64,000 bases of DNA from Calothrix membranacea FACHB-236 (lineage in GTDB: Bacteria; Cyanobacteriota; Cyanobacteriia; Cyanobacteriales; Nostocaceae). Where the stretch lies: positions 1 to 64,000 of the forward strand of contig NZ_JACJPX010000006.1 of NCBI RefSeq assembly GCF_014696315.1, read 5' to 3'. Numbering within the stretch: the first letter of the stretch is position 1; each line of letters opens with the position of its first letter. The notes beneath the pieces are model-generated. The model made no database searches and was not told the DNA's origin. It saw only the letters and a program-made list of their open reading frames with translations. Positions 19,926 through 29,128 of the stretch are shown here, piece by piece. Position numbers and translations under genes: made by a program.

Positions 19926-21410
19926 ATGCAGAATTCAGAAACCAATCTAATCTTGATAGTTGATGATACTCCTACAAATCTAGAAGTACTTTCAGAAGCT
20001 TTAACTGATGCGGGATTTGATGTTGCCGTTGCAACTACTGGTGAAAGTGCTATTAGGCAAATCGAATACGATCCACCAGAATTGATTTTGTTAGATGTAA
20101 TGATGCCAGGGATTGACGGATTTGAAACTTGCAATCGACTAAAGGCAAATCCTAAAACTAAAAATATTCCCATCATTTTTATGACTGCTCTGAGTGACAC
20201 AGTAGATAAGGTCAAAGGCCTTTCTTTAGGTGCTGTGGACTATATCACTAAGCCATTTCAGCAAGCAGAAGCACTAGCCCGTATTCAAGTTCATTTGAAG
20301 CTGCAAAATATCAGTGCAGCAATGGAAAAACAAAATGTGCGTCTTAAACAAGAAATTGCAGAACGTGCTAATGCTGAAGCTGCATTGCAAAGGTTAACTC
20401 AAGAATTAGAGCTAAGGGTTACAGAAAGAACAAAGGAACTATCACAAGCACTGCAAGATTTACAAAATGCCCAAGTTCAACTGATTCAAACAGAAAAATT
20501 AGCCACACTAGGCCAGTTGGTAGCTGGCGTAGCACACGAAATTAACAATCCTATCAACTTTATACATGGCAATCTTGATCACGCCAGTTCTTACATTGAT
20601 GAATTGTTAGAACTGCTCAAACTCTATCAGACTCAGTTTCCTCATCCCACTCCAGAGATTGCTCAAAAATCAAAGGAAATTGATCTAGATTTTCTCAGAG
20701 CTGATTTACCCAAAATTATCTCTTCAATGGCAGTAGGTACACAACGAATTCAGGAAATTGTGCAATCTTTCCGCAATTTCTCACGCCATGACGAGGCAGA
20801 AGTTAAAGAAGTCGATATCCATGATGGATTAGACAGTACACTAATGATGATTGACCATCGGTTGAAAACCAATACAGAATATCCACCAATTCAGGTGGTT
20901 AAGGAGTATGGAAACTTACCACCTATAGAATGCTTTGCGGGACAAATGAACCAAGTATTTATGAATGTCCTCAGTAATGCAATTGATGCTTTGGAAGAGT
21001 TAATGGGAGAAGGACACAGTTATTGTAGTTTATCACCCATGATTCGGATTCAGACGGAAGTTATGGGGGCTAATCGTATTGCTATTCGGATTGCTGATAA
21101 TGGGCCAGGGATACCAAAGGAAGTTCAAAAACGAGTATTTGACCCCTTCTTTACAACTAAGCCAGCGGGGAAAGGAACAGGATTAGGGATGTCCATTAGT
21201 CATCAAATTATCACAGAAAAACATGGTGGTTTACTGTCCTGTATTTCCAACCCAGGCAAAGGTGCAGAGTTCATCATTGAAATTCCGATTCAACTGCTAA
21301 AGTTTTCTAATACAAACTGGTGGCAGTCTCAAGACATAACAACAAACCCTATGCAAAGTCAATCATTTCCTCATCATCGTAAAGATATAGCTATTCTCAA
21401 TGAACTGTAA
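19926..21410 (+). CDS. Soluble response regulator-histidine kinase (REC-coiled coil-HisKA-HATPase)
   Basis: This 494-residue cytoplasmic protein has an N-terminal receiver with Asp57 in LILLDVMMPG, a coiled-coil linker at about 135-190, a HisKA domain with His204 in VAHEINNPINF, and an ATPase domain with NALDAL-type N box, DNGPGIP and GTGLGMSIS. This layout is common in cyanobacteria, and such proteins often receive phosphate from an upstream hybrid kinase. The gene lies 59 bases after the Cache kinase on the same strand, so the two probably form one phosphorelay. It ends before the convergent ftsE gene. Confidence 0.9.
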   Translation: MQNSETNLILIVDDTPTNLEVLSEALTDAGFDVAVATTGESAIRQIEYDPPELILLDVMMPGIDGFETCNRLKANPKTKNIPIIFMTALSDTVDKVKGLSLGAVDYITKPFQQAEALARIQVHLKLQNISAAMEKQNVRLKQEIAERANAEAALQRLTQELELRVTERTKELSQALQDLQNAQVQLIQTEKLATLGQLVAGVAHEINNPINFIHGNLDHASSYIDELLELLKLYQTQFPHPTPEIAQKSKEIDLDFLRADLPKIISSMAVGTQRIQEIVQSFRNFSRHDEAEVKEVDIHDGLDSTLMMIDHRLKTNTEYPPIQVVKEYGNLPPIECFAGQMNQVFMNVLSNAIDALEELMGEGHSYCSLSPMIRIQTEVMGANRIAIRIADNGPGIPKEVQKRVFDPFFTTKPAGKGTGLGMSISHQIITEKHGGLLSCISNPGKGAEFIIEIPIQLLKFSNTNWWQSQDITTNPMQSQSFPHHRKDIAILNEL

Positions 21411-21511
21411 ACATCTTTGATGATTTCTGCATATCACGAGGACTCTGATCCATGCAGGTAAATATTCATGACAATCAGCTTCCCCGAACTTATATTATTA
21501 ATCACTACTAT

Positions 21512-22258
21512 TTATTTGCGATACAATCGTCCATTGCGGACTTGTACTACCGGATGATTACATCTACGTACCAGTTGTTCATCATGAGTAGTGACAATTA
21601 CAGTAGCCCCAAAGGAATTCAACTTTTGGAGAATCTGCATGACTTGCCAAGAATTATCTGGATCGAGGTTTCCTGTTGGTTCATCTGCAAAAAGCAGTGG
21701 TGGAGTGGCCACAATTGCTCGTGCAATGCTTACTCGCTGTTGTTCTCCGCCTGAGAGTTGATCTGGAAAGCAGTCAGCTTTAGAAAGCAACCCTACTAGC
21801 TTTAATGTTGGCTCTAAACGTCGTTGAATTTCTTTTCTGGTATAACCTTGAGCCTGCAACACAAGGGTAATATTTTCTGATACTGTCCGTTGGCGAATCA
21901 GCTTATAATCTTGAAAAACAATACCAATGCGCCGCCGCAACAATGACAAGCGATCGCCCCTTAAAGAAGCCATATTGAATTTATCAACAATCACTTCTCC
22001 TTGTGTTGCTAACTCTTCACCATACAGCAACTTTAAGAGAGTTGATTTACCAGAACCACTAGGGCCTGTGATAAATAAAAATTCTTTTTCTTTTACCTCT
22101 AAGTTCACATCTAATAAAGCGTGACAGCCATTGGCATAGGTTTTTGTTACAGAAGATAATCGTAAGATTGCTGATGCATTACTACTTTGCTTTCGAGTTT
22201 CAGTGTCCGGTTGATGAACAAATGGGTTCTGCGTTTCTTTAGTAGTTAATACTGGCAT
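21512..22258 (-). CDS. ftsE: FtsE-like ABC ATPase (cell division)
   Basis: This 248-residue ATPase has Walker [10 protein letters not shown], signature LSGGEQQR, Walker [13 protein letters not shown] and the switch His in VTTHDEQLV. The segment [11 protein letters not shown] is characteristic of FtsE, which works with the membrane protein FtsX to control septal peptidoglycan hydrolysis. A poorly conserved N-terminal extension of about 30 residues precedes the ABC core. ftsX is not next to it; the upstream minus-strand gene is a WecG-type glycosyltransferase, separated by a terminator-like hairpin. Confidence 0.85.
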   Translation of the reverse strand: MPVLTTKETQNPFVHQPDTETRKQSSNASAILRLSSVTKTYANGCHALLDVNLEVKEKEFLFITGPSGSGKSTLLKLLYGEELATQGEVIVDKFNMASLRGDRLSLLRRRIGIVFQDYKLIRQRTVSENITLVLQAQGYTRKEIQRRLEPTLKLVGLLSKADCFPDQLSGGEQQRVSIARAIVATPPLLFADEPTGNLDPDNSWQVMQILQKLNSFGATVIVTTHDEQLVRRCNHPVVQVRNGRLYRK

Positions 22259-22317
22259 TGCTGAATTGTTAAGTACAGATTGAGATTTAAATATTGAAAA
22301 ATTCCATACAAAATAAT

Positions 22318-22341
22318 GATTCCCAGGTTTTCCTGGGAATC
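22318..22341 (-). terminator. Perfect 10-bp stem-loop between wecG-like gene and ftsE
   Basis: GATTCCCAGG and CCTGGGAATC pair around TTTT. On the minus strand it lies downstream of the glycosyltransferase and upstream of ftsE, followed by an AT-rich ATTATTTTG tract. It probably terminates the glycosyltransferase transcript. Confidence 0.65.
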
Positions 22342-22434
22342 ACCAATATAAAAGCAAAAATCTCAATTTTCTTTGAGTATCTCAATACTAAGTATTTATT
22401 ACCAGTGAAAGCTGATGACTCAAAACTTGTATCG

Positions 22435-23190
22435 CTAACTAATGGCACCTCTTGCAGTCAAGTGGTACACAAAAGCTTTTAAGGCAAACTCTGGCAAAGC
22501 CAACATCCGCCGCCAGCGCCAAGGCTCTTGATAAAGCCGATACAGCCATTCTAAATTATTATTTCCTAACCAAGCCGGAGCGCGATTTTTTGCACCAGAC
22601 CAAATATCAAAACTGCCACCGACACCAATCCAGATTGAGTGGGGACACAAATGACGATTTTCAGCAATCCATAACTCTTGTCGTGGTACCCCCAAACCAA
22701 CAAAGATGACTTGTGGCTGCAATTGGCTAAGAGTTTGTCTTAATTCTTCTTCTTCTTCTTTGGAATGGTAACCGGAGTGAGTACCTGCTATGGTCAAACC
22801 TGGGATTTGATGCTGGCAAAACTCTGCTGCTTTTGCAGCGACACCAGGCGCTCCTCCATAGAAAAATACCTTTGCATCTGGCTGCTTTTGTCCCAAGTCT
22901 CGCAATAGTGTTTCTGCTAGTTCAATACCCGGACAACGTTGCACTTTTTGCCATAACAGCCAGCGTAAATACAAAACGACTCCTGCGCCATCGGGAATGA
23001 CTAAATCGGCATCTTGAATGACCTTAGCTAGGGAACCGTTACGCTCTGCTTGCATAGTCATTTCTGCATTGAGCGTTACTACATGAGTACCTTTGCCTTG
23101 TTTCAAGCATTCAAGCAGCCAAGCTGGGTAGTTAGTCATCACGTGAACTGGTATTCCCAACACTGAAAATGCTCTAGTCTGTTTAGACAT
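22435..23190 (-). CDS. WecG/TagA/CpsF family glycosyltransferase
   Basis: This 251-residue protein has the family hallmarks: VTLNAEMTMQAERN near the N-terminus, DLVIPDGAGVVLYLRW (about residues 83-98), FYGGAPGVAAKAA, and VFVGLGVPRQELWI followed by IGVGGSFDIWSGAKNRAP. Members transfer N-acetylmannosamine(uronic) or similar sugars onto lipid carriers for teichoic acid or exopolysaccharide synthesis, at the cytoplasmic membrane face. ATG 23190 is preferred over a TTG two codons upstream. There is no polysaccharide cluster around it. Confidence 0.88.
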   Translation of the reverse strand: MSKQTRAFSVLGIPVHVMTNYPAWLLECLKQGKGTHVVTLNAEMTMQAERNGSLAKVIQDADLVIPDGAGVVLYLRWLLWQKVQRCPGIELAETLLRDLGQKQPDAKVFFYGGAPGVAAKAAEFCQHQIPGLTIAGTHSGYHSKEEEEELRQTLSQLQPQVIFVGLGVPRQELWIAENRHLCPHSIWIGVGGSFDIWSGAKNRAPAWLGNNNLEWLYRLYQEPWRWRRMLALPEFALKAFVYHLTARGAIS

Positions 23191-23890
23191 AACCAATTCT
23201 TCCTTAACCTCTCACCACAATTTATTGAACGTTAGTCTATCAAATTTTTTAATATATTGCCTGTTGTAATTTTAGCAACAACGAATAGGTTTTTAACATC
23301 GATAAAACTCGGTAAATTATCTTCTAGACTTGATTTAAAACATAAGATGAAGACACTATTTTAAATATTTAACTTCATAAAAATTTCTTATATTAAATTT
23401 GTAGCAGTCATAAATTACGTACACCAACGGATGAAAAAGCAAGTTGGGGCTAGAGGTTAGAGTTAGTAGTTTTTACTCAGTACAACTACTAGGGTAGCTT
23501 TGCTAGACCAACCTTACACCTGACTTTGGGAACAAAAAAGCTGTGACTTACACAAACAATAGCTGAAACCCTAATTTTCTGTAGGGGGAAATTTATAGAT
23601 TTCTCCAGAACGCTTATATTTTTGTGTAAGCATTCAAAGCATGAAAATCCTTTTTGCTAATGTTTGGTATTTGCTTGGGGTCAACCCCTGTTGATTCTAT
23701 TATTGAATTGTATTGTTCCCTTAGAGAATGAATGCCTGTGGCTCGGCCCACACCCTTAAGTGTTAGCCTTAGTCAAAAAGCACTTCTACATTTGTAGGTA
23801 AGTATCTTACAACTGCATCTCTAACAACTTTTGAACTTTTCAGTAAACTCGATTTTACAGTTAAGGTAGTGTAACGGGCGGAACTTGGCT
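23191..23890. other. 700-base intergenic region upstream of a response regulator
   Basis: No gene is recognised. The region contains a GGGGTCAACCCC palindrome (about 23678-23689) and a GTAAG-TAT-CTTAC inverted repeat (about 23800-23812) about 80 bases before the response regulator start. Either could be a regulator site. The length suggests a long leader or an unannotated RNA, which cannot be decided by eye. Confidence 0.4.
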
Positions 23891-24610
23891 ATGAGTAAAA
23901 TTCGTATTGCTCTTATTGAAGATCATGACCTCACCCGTGTGGGTATTAGGACAGCACTACTGCAAAAAGAAGAAATTGAGGTTGTAGGAGAAGCTGCCAA
24001 TGCTGCGGAAGGTCTAAAAATGCTAAAAATGCTACAACCGGATATTGCGATTGTAGATATTGGTTTACCAGATAAAGATGGTATCGAGCTGACGCGAGAG
24101 TTGAAATCTACTAGTAATGGAGAAGATTTAAGAACAAAGGTGTTAATTCTGACACTAAGAGATAATAAGGAAGCCGTGCTGGCAGCTTTTGCCGCTGGGG
24201 CTGATTCATACTGCATGAAAGATATCAAATTCGATAATTTACTGGAAGCAGTGCGGGTAACATACAATGGCAACGCTTGGATTGATCCAGCGATCGCGCG
24301 GATTGTATTACAACAAGCACAACAAAATCCTCCTAAACAGGATAAAGTATCGCTAGACACCAGAAATTCTTTTAATACCTTTGAGTCTGGAGAAAATCCA
24401 GAGCATATAGATGCTTATACGCTGACAGAAAGGGAATTAGAAGTGTTACAGTTGATTGTCGAAGGTTGTAGCAATGCAGTCATCGCCGAGAGACTTTATA
24501 TCACAGTCGGTACAGTAAAAACTCACGTTCGGAATATTTTGAACAAGCTATGTGCTGATGATCGTACTCAAGCCGCAGTTCGTGCCTTGCGTTCTGGATT
24601 AGTAGGATAA
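23891..24610 (+). CDS. NarL/FixJ-type response regulator
   Basis: This 239-residue transcription factor has a receiver domain (acidic EDHD near the N-terminus; phosphoacceptor Asp56 in IAIVDIGLPDKDG; Lys in YCMKDIKF) and a C-terminal LuxR helix-turn-helix (LTERELEVLQLIVEG, then ITVGTVKTHVRNIL). The linker (residues 145-170) is polar. ATG 23891 is chosen over TTG 23885. No kinase is adjacent, but a REC-GAF-PP2C signalling gene follows on the same strand after about 190 bases. Confidence 0.9.
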   Translation: MSKIRIALIEDHDLTRVGIRTALLQKEEIEVVGEAANAAEGLKMLKMLQPDIAIVDIGLPDKDGIELTRELKSTSNGEDLRTKVLILTLRDNKEAVLAAFAAGADSYCMKDIKFDNLLEAVRVTYNGNAWIDPAIARIVLQQAQQNPPKQDKVSLDTRNSFNTFESGENPEHIDAYTLTERELEVLQLIVEGCSNAVIAERLYITVGTVKTHVRNILNKLCADDRTQAAVRALRSGLVG

Positions 24611-24650
24611 AGTTGATTTTAGCTGTAGCTCTCAGTAAAGAAACTTAAAG

Positions 24651-24713
24651 ATAAAGAGAAATTTACAACTTTGACCAAATTATTAACTTCAAAGTGGGTA
24701 ACTTCTCTTTATA
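24651..24713 (+). terminator. Nested inverted repeats after the response regulator
   Basis: ATAAAGAGAA pairs with TTCTCTTTAT across about 43 bases, enclosing a second pair ACTTTGA / TCAAAGT. It begins some 40 bases after the regulator stop. It may terminate that transcript, but the loop is long and the role is uncertain. Confidence 0.35.
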
Positions 24714-24802
24714 GGTAATTTTTTGATTATGTCATGATTTATTATGTGTGATAAAAATTACACTATTTTGCTATTGCAGTATCTAAAAAGTTAAAGTCAA
24801 AT

Positions 24803-26476
24803 ATGACTGAAATAGAAATATGCAAACTTAAGCTCATGGTGGTAGATGATGAGCCGGATAACTTAGACTTACTCTACCGCACTTTTAGACGAGATTTTGA
24901 AGTATATCAAGCTAATCATGCTCGTGCTGCCCTAGAAATATTAGACAAAGAAGGCGAGATGGCTGTGATTATTTCTGATCAAAGAATGCCAGAAATGAAT
25001 GGCACGGAATTTCTCAGTCGGACAGTAGAACGCTTTCCCGATACGATTCGGATTTTGCTGACTGGTTTTACGGATGTCGAAGACTTAGTAGATGCAATTA
25101 ACTCTGGTCAGGTATTCAAGTACATCACCAAACCCTGGAACCCGCAAAGATTAAAAGCATTAGTAGAACAAGCCACTGATACTTATCGTTTGGTGAAAAA
25201 GCGTACCCAAGAGTTGCGGCGTGCTTTGCGGCGAGAATCTTTGTTTAATGCAGTCACCACAGCAATTCGGGAGTCTTTAGACTACGATAGTATGCTGCAA
25301 AAGATTGTTGCTACTATCGGTGAAACATTTGAAGCTACTTGTTGCTTCCTCAGACCAGTAGAGGGCGATTGTCTAACATCAGATTTATTTTCCTATCAAG
25401 ATCCCCAATACAATCCATCAAATGCTATTTTCGATCCCAGTGAGTTAATCGAAAAAGTCCTTGCAACTCATCAATACCAGCTGACTCAGGGTACAGATGA
25501 TGGTAATCCCTGCCACCAATTAGTTGTGCCATTATCTTATCAGCAACACTTGCTGGCTATTTTGGCTCTTTACCAAAGAGGTAGCGTTCATTCTTGGCAA
25601 GATGAAGATATCCAACTAATTGCAGGTGTGGCGGAACAAGCAGCTTTAGCCCTTTCCCAGGCAAAACTATACCAGCGCCTTCAAGAAAAACAGCAGCAAA
25701 TTCGCGCTGAATTAGAAGTGGCTCGCCAAATTCAAAATAACTTGCTCAGGCAAAGTTTACCAGATATCAAGGGTGTCAAAGTGCAAGCTTGCTGCTATGC
25801 AGCCAGGGAAGTAGGAGGAGATTTTTTTGAAGTTTTTGTTCATCCCAAAGGTGACCTGTGGTTAGCAGTGGGTGATGTTTCTGGTAAAGGAGTTCCAGCG
25901 GCTTTGTTTATGGCTAGCGCCATTTCGGTTTTACGTCGGGAATTGTCTCAAGAAACACCAGCTGAGCCGAATGTGGTCATGCAGAACTTGAATCACGCTA
26001 TGTCTGATGACTTGATTGGCAATAATTGCTTTATCACTCTTGTCTTAGCCTGTTACACCCCTAGCACTAGGGAACTAGTTTATGCTAACGCTGGTCACAT
26101 TTATCCCTTACTCTGGTCATCGCCTACCACTGCTAACGAACAACCGCATTACCTGAAAGTACGCAGCGTTCCCTTAGGTATTTTACCTAAGTGGCAAGCA
26201 CAGTCTGGTCGTTTAGTGTTAAATCCTCAAGATACCTTGCTCCTCGCCAGTGATGGAATTACAGAAGCAATGGTATCAAGTAATGTATTTAGTAGTGATA
26301 ATACTGGGAATGGTAGTCAAGGATTTAGCCGTTCTATGCTAAATCAAGATGGTCTTTGGCAACTCTTACAACAGGAACCAAAACCACTTTCTCTTGCCCA
26401 TCTGCTAACTCGCATCCAGGCAAACAACCAAGTTCAAGAAGATGACCAAACTATACTCTCATTGGAGGTTTTATAA
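24803..26476 (+). CDS. REC-GAF-PP2C (SpoIIE/RsbU-type) phosphatase
   Basis: This 557-residue signalling protein has a receiver (residues 10-125; Asp59 in VIISDQRMPEMNG; KPWNPQRL as in RpfG-like receivers), a GAF domain (about 155-290), a coiled coil (about 290-320; QARIQNNLL-like RsbU linker), and a PP2C serine phosphatase domain (about 325-557; GGDFFEVF, AVGDVSGKGVPAALFMA, YANAGHIYPLLW, LLASDGITEAM). The metal-binding Asp residues are present. It should dephosphorylate an anti-sigma-antagonist-type protein in a partner-switching pathway. The next gene, three bases away, is an RsbW-like kinase. Confidence 0.9.
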   Translation: MTEIEICKLKLMVVDDEPDNLDLLYRTFRRDFEVYQANHARAALEILDKEGEMAVIISDQRMPEMNGTEFLSRTVERFPDTIRILLTGFTDVEDLVDAINSGQVFKYITKPWNPQRLKALVEQATDTYRLVKKRTQELRRALRRESLFNAVTTAIRESLDYDSMLQKIVATIGETFEATCCFLRPVEGDCLTSDLFSYQDPQYNPSNAIFDPSELIEKVLATHQYQLTQGTDDGNPCHQLVVPLSYQQHLLAILALYQRGSVHSWQDEDIQLIAGVAEQAALALSQAKLYQRLQEKQQQIRAELEVARQIQNNLLRQSLPDIKGVKVQACCYAAREVGGDFFEVFVHPKGDLWLAVGDVSGKGVPAALFMASAISVLRRELSQETPAEPNVVMQNLNHAMSDDLIGNNCFITLVLACYTPSTRELVYANAGHIYPLLWSSPTTANEQPHYLKVRSVPLGILPKWQAQSGRLVLNPQDTLLLASDGITEAMVSSNVFSSDNTGNGSQGFSRSMLNQDGLWQLLQQEPKPLSLAHLLTRIQANNQVQEDDQTILSLEVL

Positions 26477-26479
26477 CTA

Positions 26480-26911
26480 ATGAAAAGTGAGTTACACGTA
26501 CCCAGTGATTTAAATTTTTTAAACATCGTTGAAAACTGGTTGCTGGGATGCCTGAAAATCCAGCTAGGAGAATCAGTTGATTGGTCGCGGCAATCAAGTC
26601 GTTTGCGGCTAGCTCTGGTTGAAGCCTACTCTAATGTAGTACGTCATGCCCATAAGGAACAGCCCAATTTGCCAGTTTTACTACGTTTGGAACTCAAAGA
26701 ACGGGATCTGGCTTTAGAAGTTTGGGACTATGGTGAAGGCTTTGATATGTCTACTTACTTCCCACCCAACCCTGTAGCCAAACAAGAAGGTGGGTATGGT
26801 TGGCTAATTATGAATCGGTTAATGGATAAAGTAGAGTACCAGTTGCAAGTAGATGGTGCTAACTGCCTCAAGTTAGAAGCTACATTGCCAGAACTTGTAC
26901 AAAAAAGCTGA
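26480..26911 (+). CDS. RsbW-like anti-sigma/serine kinase (HATPase_c)
   Basis: This 143-residue protein has a stand-alone GHKL ATPase fold: N box VEAYSNVVRHAH, G1 WDYGEGFDMS and G2 GGYGWLIMNRLMD. In the family it phosphorylates an antagonist protein and binds a sigma factor or other target. The start is three bases after the PP2C gene stop, so the two are translationally coupled and probably act as an opposed kinase-phosphatase pair. The antagonist (STAS) protein is not encoded nearby. Confidence 0.87.
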   Translation: MKSELHVPSDLNFLNIVENWLLGCLKIQLGESVDWSRQSSRLRLALVEAYSNVVRHAHKEQPNLPVLLRLELKERDLALEVWDYGEGFDMSTYFPPNPVAKQEGGYGWLIMNRLMDKVEYQLQVDGANCLKLEATLPELVQKS

Positions 26912-27321
26912 GTTATATTTGCGTAGAATCTCGGATAGAAGCAAGTTAAAGAATGATAACAAAGGGCTGCTATAGTAAGCATTCAACCGAATTTTTCCGG
27001 ATCTTAAATGCTTTAGCTGCTGAAGATTTATATTGCTGTTCCCTAATTTTTAATCTCAGTATTTTTGTTTGTATGAAGCTGCTTGCTATTTCCTAAGCAG
27101 AGCAGATTATACGATTATGGATGCCTAAATTTTGCCTGGGGTTTCCCTAAAACTGGAGAAAAAATTTGGCGCATTAGAATAGACAATGATTTGAGATATG
27201 CTGCTGGAGTTGAAGCGATCGCATATTTTCTCCACAGAATCATGTGATATCAACACTAAGTGGTTCCCAGCCACAGGCTAGAAACCAATCAGCACCAAAG
27301 ATATTTACCTGTAATATTGAG
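26912..27321. other. Convergent intergenic region, nothing recognised
   Basis: This region lies between the RsbW-like gene (plus) and nadE (minus). It contains one HIP1 octamer (about 27214) and no convincing hairpin, repeat or ORF. An 87-codon frame at 27260 overlaps the nadE 3' end antisense and is rejected. Confidence 0.5.
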
Positions 27322-29070
27322 TTACTTCATCCGCAGATTAGTATCTTTGCCATCTCTGACTACTAAAGTAGGGGTAGGGATGCTTTGCGCTGACGAGGTA
27401 TTTTTTAAAGCTTCCCAGCTACTAGCAATTGGCATTCGCCAACCAGTACCAAAAGCGCGATCGGTGATTTTTAAACCAGGGGGTGCTTGTCGGCGTTTAA
27501 ATTCTGCACGGGCTAGCATTTGAATTACTCGGTCTACAATGACTGCATCATGTCCGGCACTGACAATTTCGGCTGCTGATTGGTGTTTATGAATCAAGCG
27601 CTCTAAGATATCATCGAGAATTTCGTAGGGTGGAAGAGAATCTTGATCGACTTGCCCAGGTTTGAGTTCAGCGCTTGGTGCTTTAGTGAGAACATTTTGG
27701 GGAATAATTTCGCCGTTGCGATTTAACCAATGGCAAATTGAATAAACTCTGGTTTTGGGAACATCCGCAATTACTGCTAACCCACCATTCATATCTCCGT
27801 AAAGGGTACAGTACCCAACTGCCATTTCTGACTTATTACCAGTGGATAACAGGAGGTAGCCAAATTTATTGGCGATCGCCATTAATAAATTACCCCGAAT
27901 TCGAGATTGCAGATTCTCTTCAGCAATACCAAACTCAGTACCTGCAAACAACTCAGCTAAGGAGTTGTCAAAGCATTGCATAGGTTCGGCAATGGGTAAT
28001 GTAGTGGTTTTTATGCCCAAATTCTCCCCTAATGCCAAAGCATCGCTGATGGAATGTTCGGAACTATAGGGAGAAGGCATTAACACACCGAAGACATTCT
28101 CCTTACCAAGTGCAGCCACTGCGATCGCAGCTACCAATGAAGAATCAATCCCCCCACTTAAACCCAGCACTACTTTAGAAAAGCCACACTTACGGGCGTA
28201 ATCACGCACGCCTAAAACCAAAGCTTGCCAAATTTCTGCGTCTTCAGACTCATAAATAGGCGCTAATTTACCTAACTTAAAATCTCGCTGTTTTTCATCA
28301 AATTCTACTATGAGCAAATCGGCTTCAAAGCCACGGGCACGAGATACAATTTCACCTTGACGGCTTAAGGCAAAACTGCAACCATCAAATATCAAGTCAT
28401 CATTGCCACCGATTTGGTTAGCATAGATCAACGGCTGCTGAAAACGTACTGCACTATGCTTGAGCATAGCTTCGCGGAACTGCTGCTTACCGACACTGTA
28501 AGGTGAAGCAGACAAATTGACAATTAAATCCACGCCCAAAATTGCTAAATCCGCGATCGGGTTAACTGCATAACTGCGTTTACCCCAGAATTCCTCATCA
28601 TTCCATAAGTCTTCACAAACAGTGACACCAATATGCAGATCGTCCAAGGTGAAATAATTAGCTTGTAATCCTGGTTCAAAATAGCGGTGTTCGTCAAACA
28701 CATCATAGGTAGGCAAAAGCCGCTTATGAAAAACTTGTTTTACCTGTCCACCTTGTAACAAAGCGATGCTATTAAATAAAGATTTACCGCCTGTGGTGTG
28801 GGCTTTGAAATTTTCTTCTACAGTCCCTACCAAAACTGCTAAATTTGGCGGTAAATCTCTAGCTAATTGTTTCAAAGTTGTACCCATCGCCGCGATAAAA
28901 CTGGGATTTAGCAATAAATCCCTTGGCGGATAACCACACAAAGAAAGTTCTGGTGTTAATAACAACCGCACCCCAGATGCTACTGCTTTGTGTGCTGCTT
29001 GGAGAATTTGCCCAGCATTTCCAGGTAAATCACCAATTTTGGGATTGAGTTGAGCGATCGCAATTTTCAT
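27322..29070 (-). CDS. nadE: Glutamine-dependent NAD+ synthetase
   Basis: This 582-residue enzyme catalyses the last step of NAD synthesis, amidating deamido-NAD with glutamine-derived ammonia. The N-terminal nitrilase-type glutaminase (about 1-265) shows the Glu-Lys-Cys triad in LLLTPELSLCGYPPRDLL, FHKRLLPTYDVFDE and VTVCEDLWN. The synthetase part starts at about 295 with the ATP pyrophosphatase loop LGLSGGIDSSLVAAIA, and contains LLSTGNKSEMAVGY. It is the last gene of a minus-strand NAD set (pncB, nadD, nrtR, nadE), separated from nrtR by 58 bases of TTGGTCA-type repeats. Confidence 0.95.
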   Translation of the reverse strand: MKIAIAQLNPKIGDLPGNAGQILQAAHKAVASGVRLLLTPELSLCGYPPRDLLLNPSFIAAMGTTLKQLARDLPPNLAVLVGTVEENFKAHTTGGKSLFNSIALLQGGQVKQVFHKRLLPTYDVFDEHRYFEPGLQANYFTLDDLHIGVTVCEDLWNDEEFWGKRSYAVNPIADLAILGVDLIVNLSASPYSVGKQQFREAMLKHSAVRFQQPLIYANQIGGNDDLIFDGCSFALSRQGEIVSRARGFEADLLIVEFDEKQRDFKLGKLAPIYESEDAEIWQALVLGVRDYARKCGFSKVVLGLSGGIDSSLVAAIAVAALGKENVFGVLMPSPYSSEHSISDALALGENLGIKTTTLPIAEPMQCFDNSLAELFAGTEFGIAEENLQSRIRGNLLMAIANKFGYLLLSTGNKSEMAVGYCTLYGDMNGGLAVIADVPKTRVYSICHWLNRNGEIIPQNVLTKAPSAELKPGQVDQDSLPPYEILDDILERLIHKHQSAAEIVSAGHDAVIVDRVIQMLARAEFKRRQAPPGLKITDRAFGTGWRMPIASSWEALKNTSSAQSIPTPTLVVRDGKDTNLRMK

Positions 29071-29075
29071 ATTAG

Positions 29076-29118
29076 TTATTTGTCATTGGTCATTGGTCAT
29101 TTGACTTTTGACTTTGCA
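29076..29118. repeat. TCATTGG/TTGACTT heptamer repeats between nrtR and nadE
   Basis: The spacer is composed of repeated TCATTGG and TTGACTT units, of the same class as those at 5063, 40146, 61745 and 62720. No separate promoter motif is obvious within it. Confidence 0.6.
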
Positions 29119-29128
29119 AAGTTGGTTG

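Noticed and set aside
23796-23812. Possible NtcA site (GTA-N8-TAC) upstream of the response regulator
   Set aside because: The inverted repeat has seven, not eight, bases between GTA and TAC, so it does not fit the NtcA consensus.
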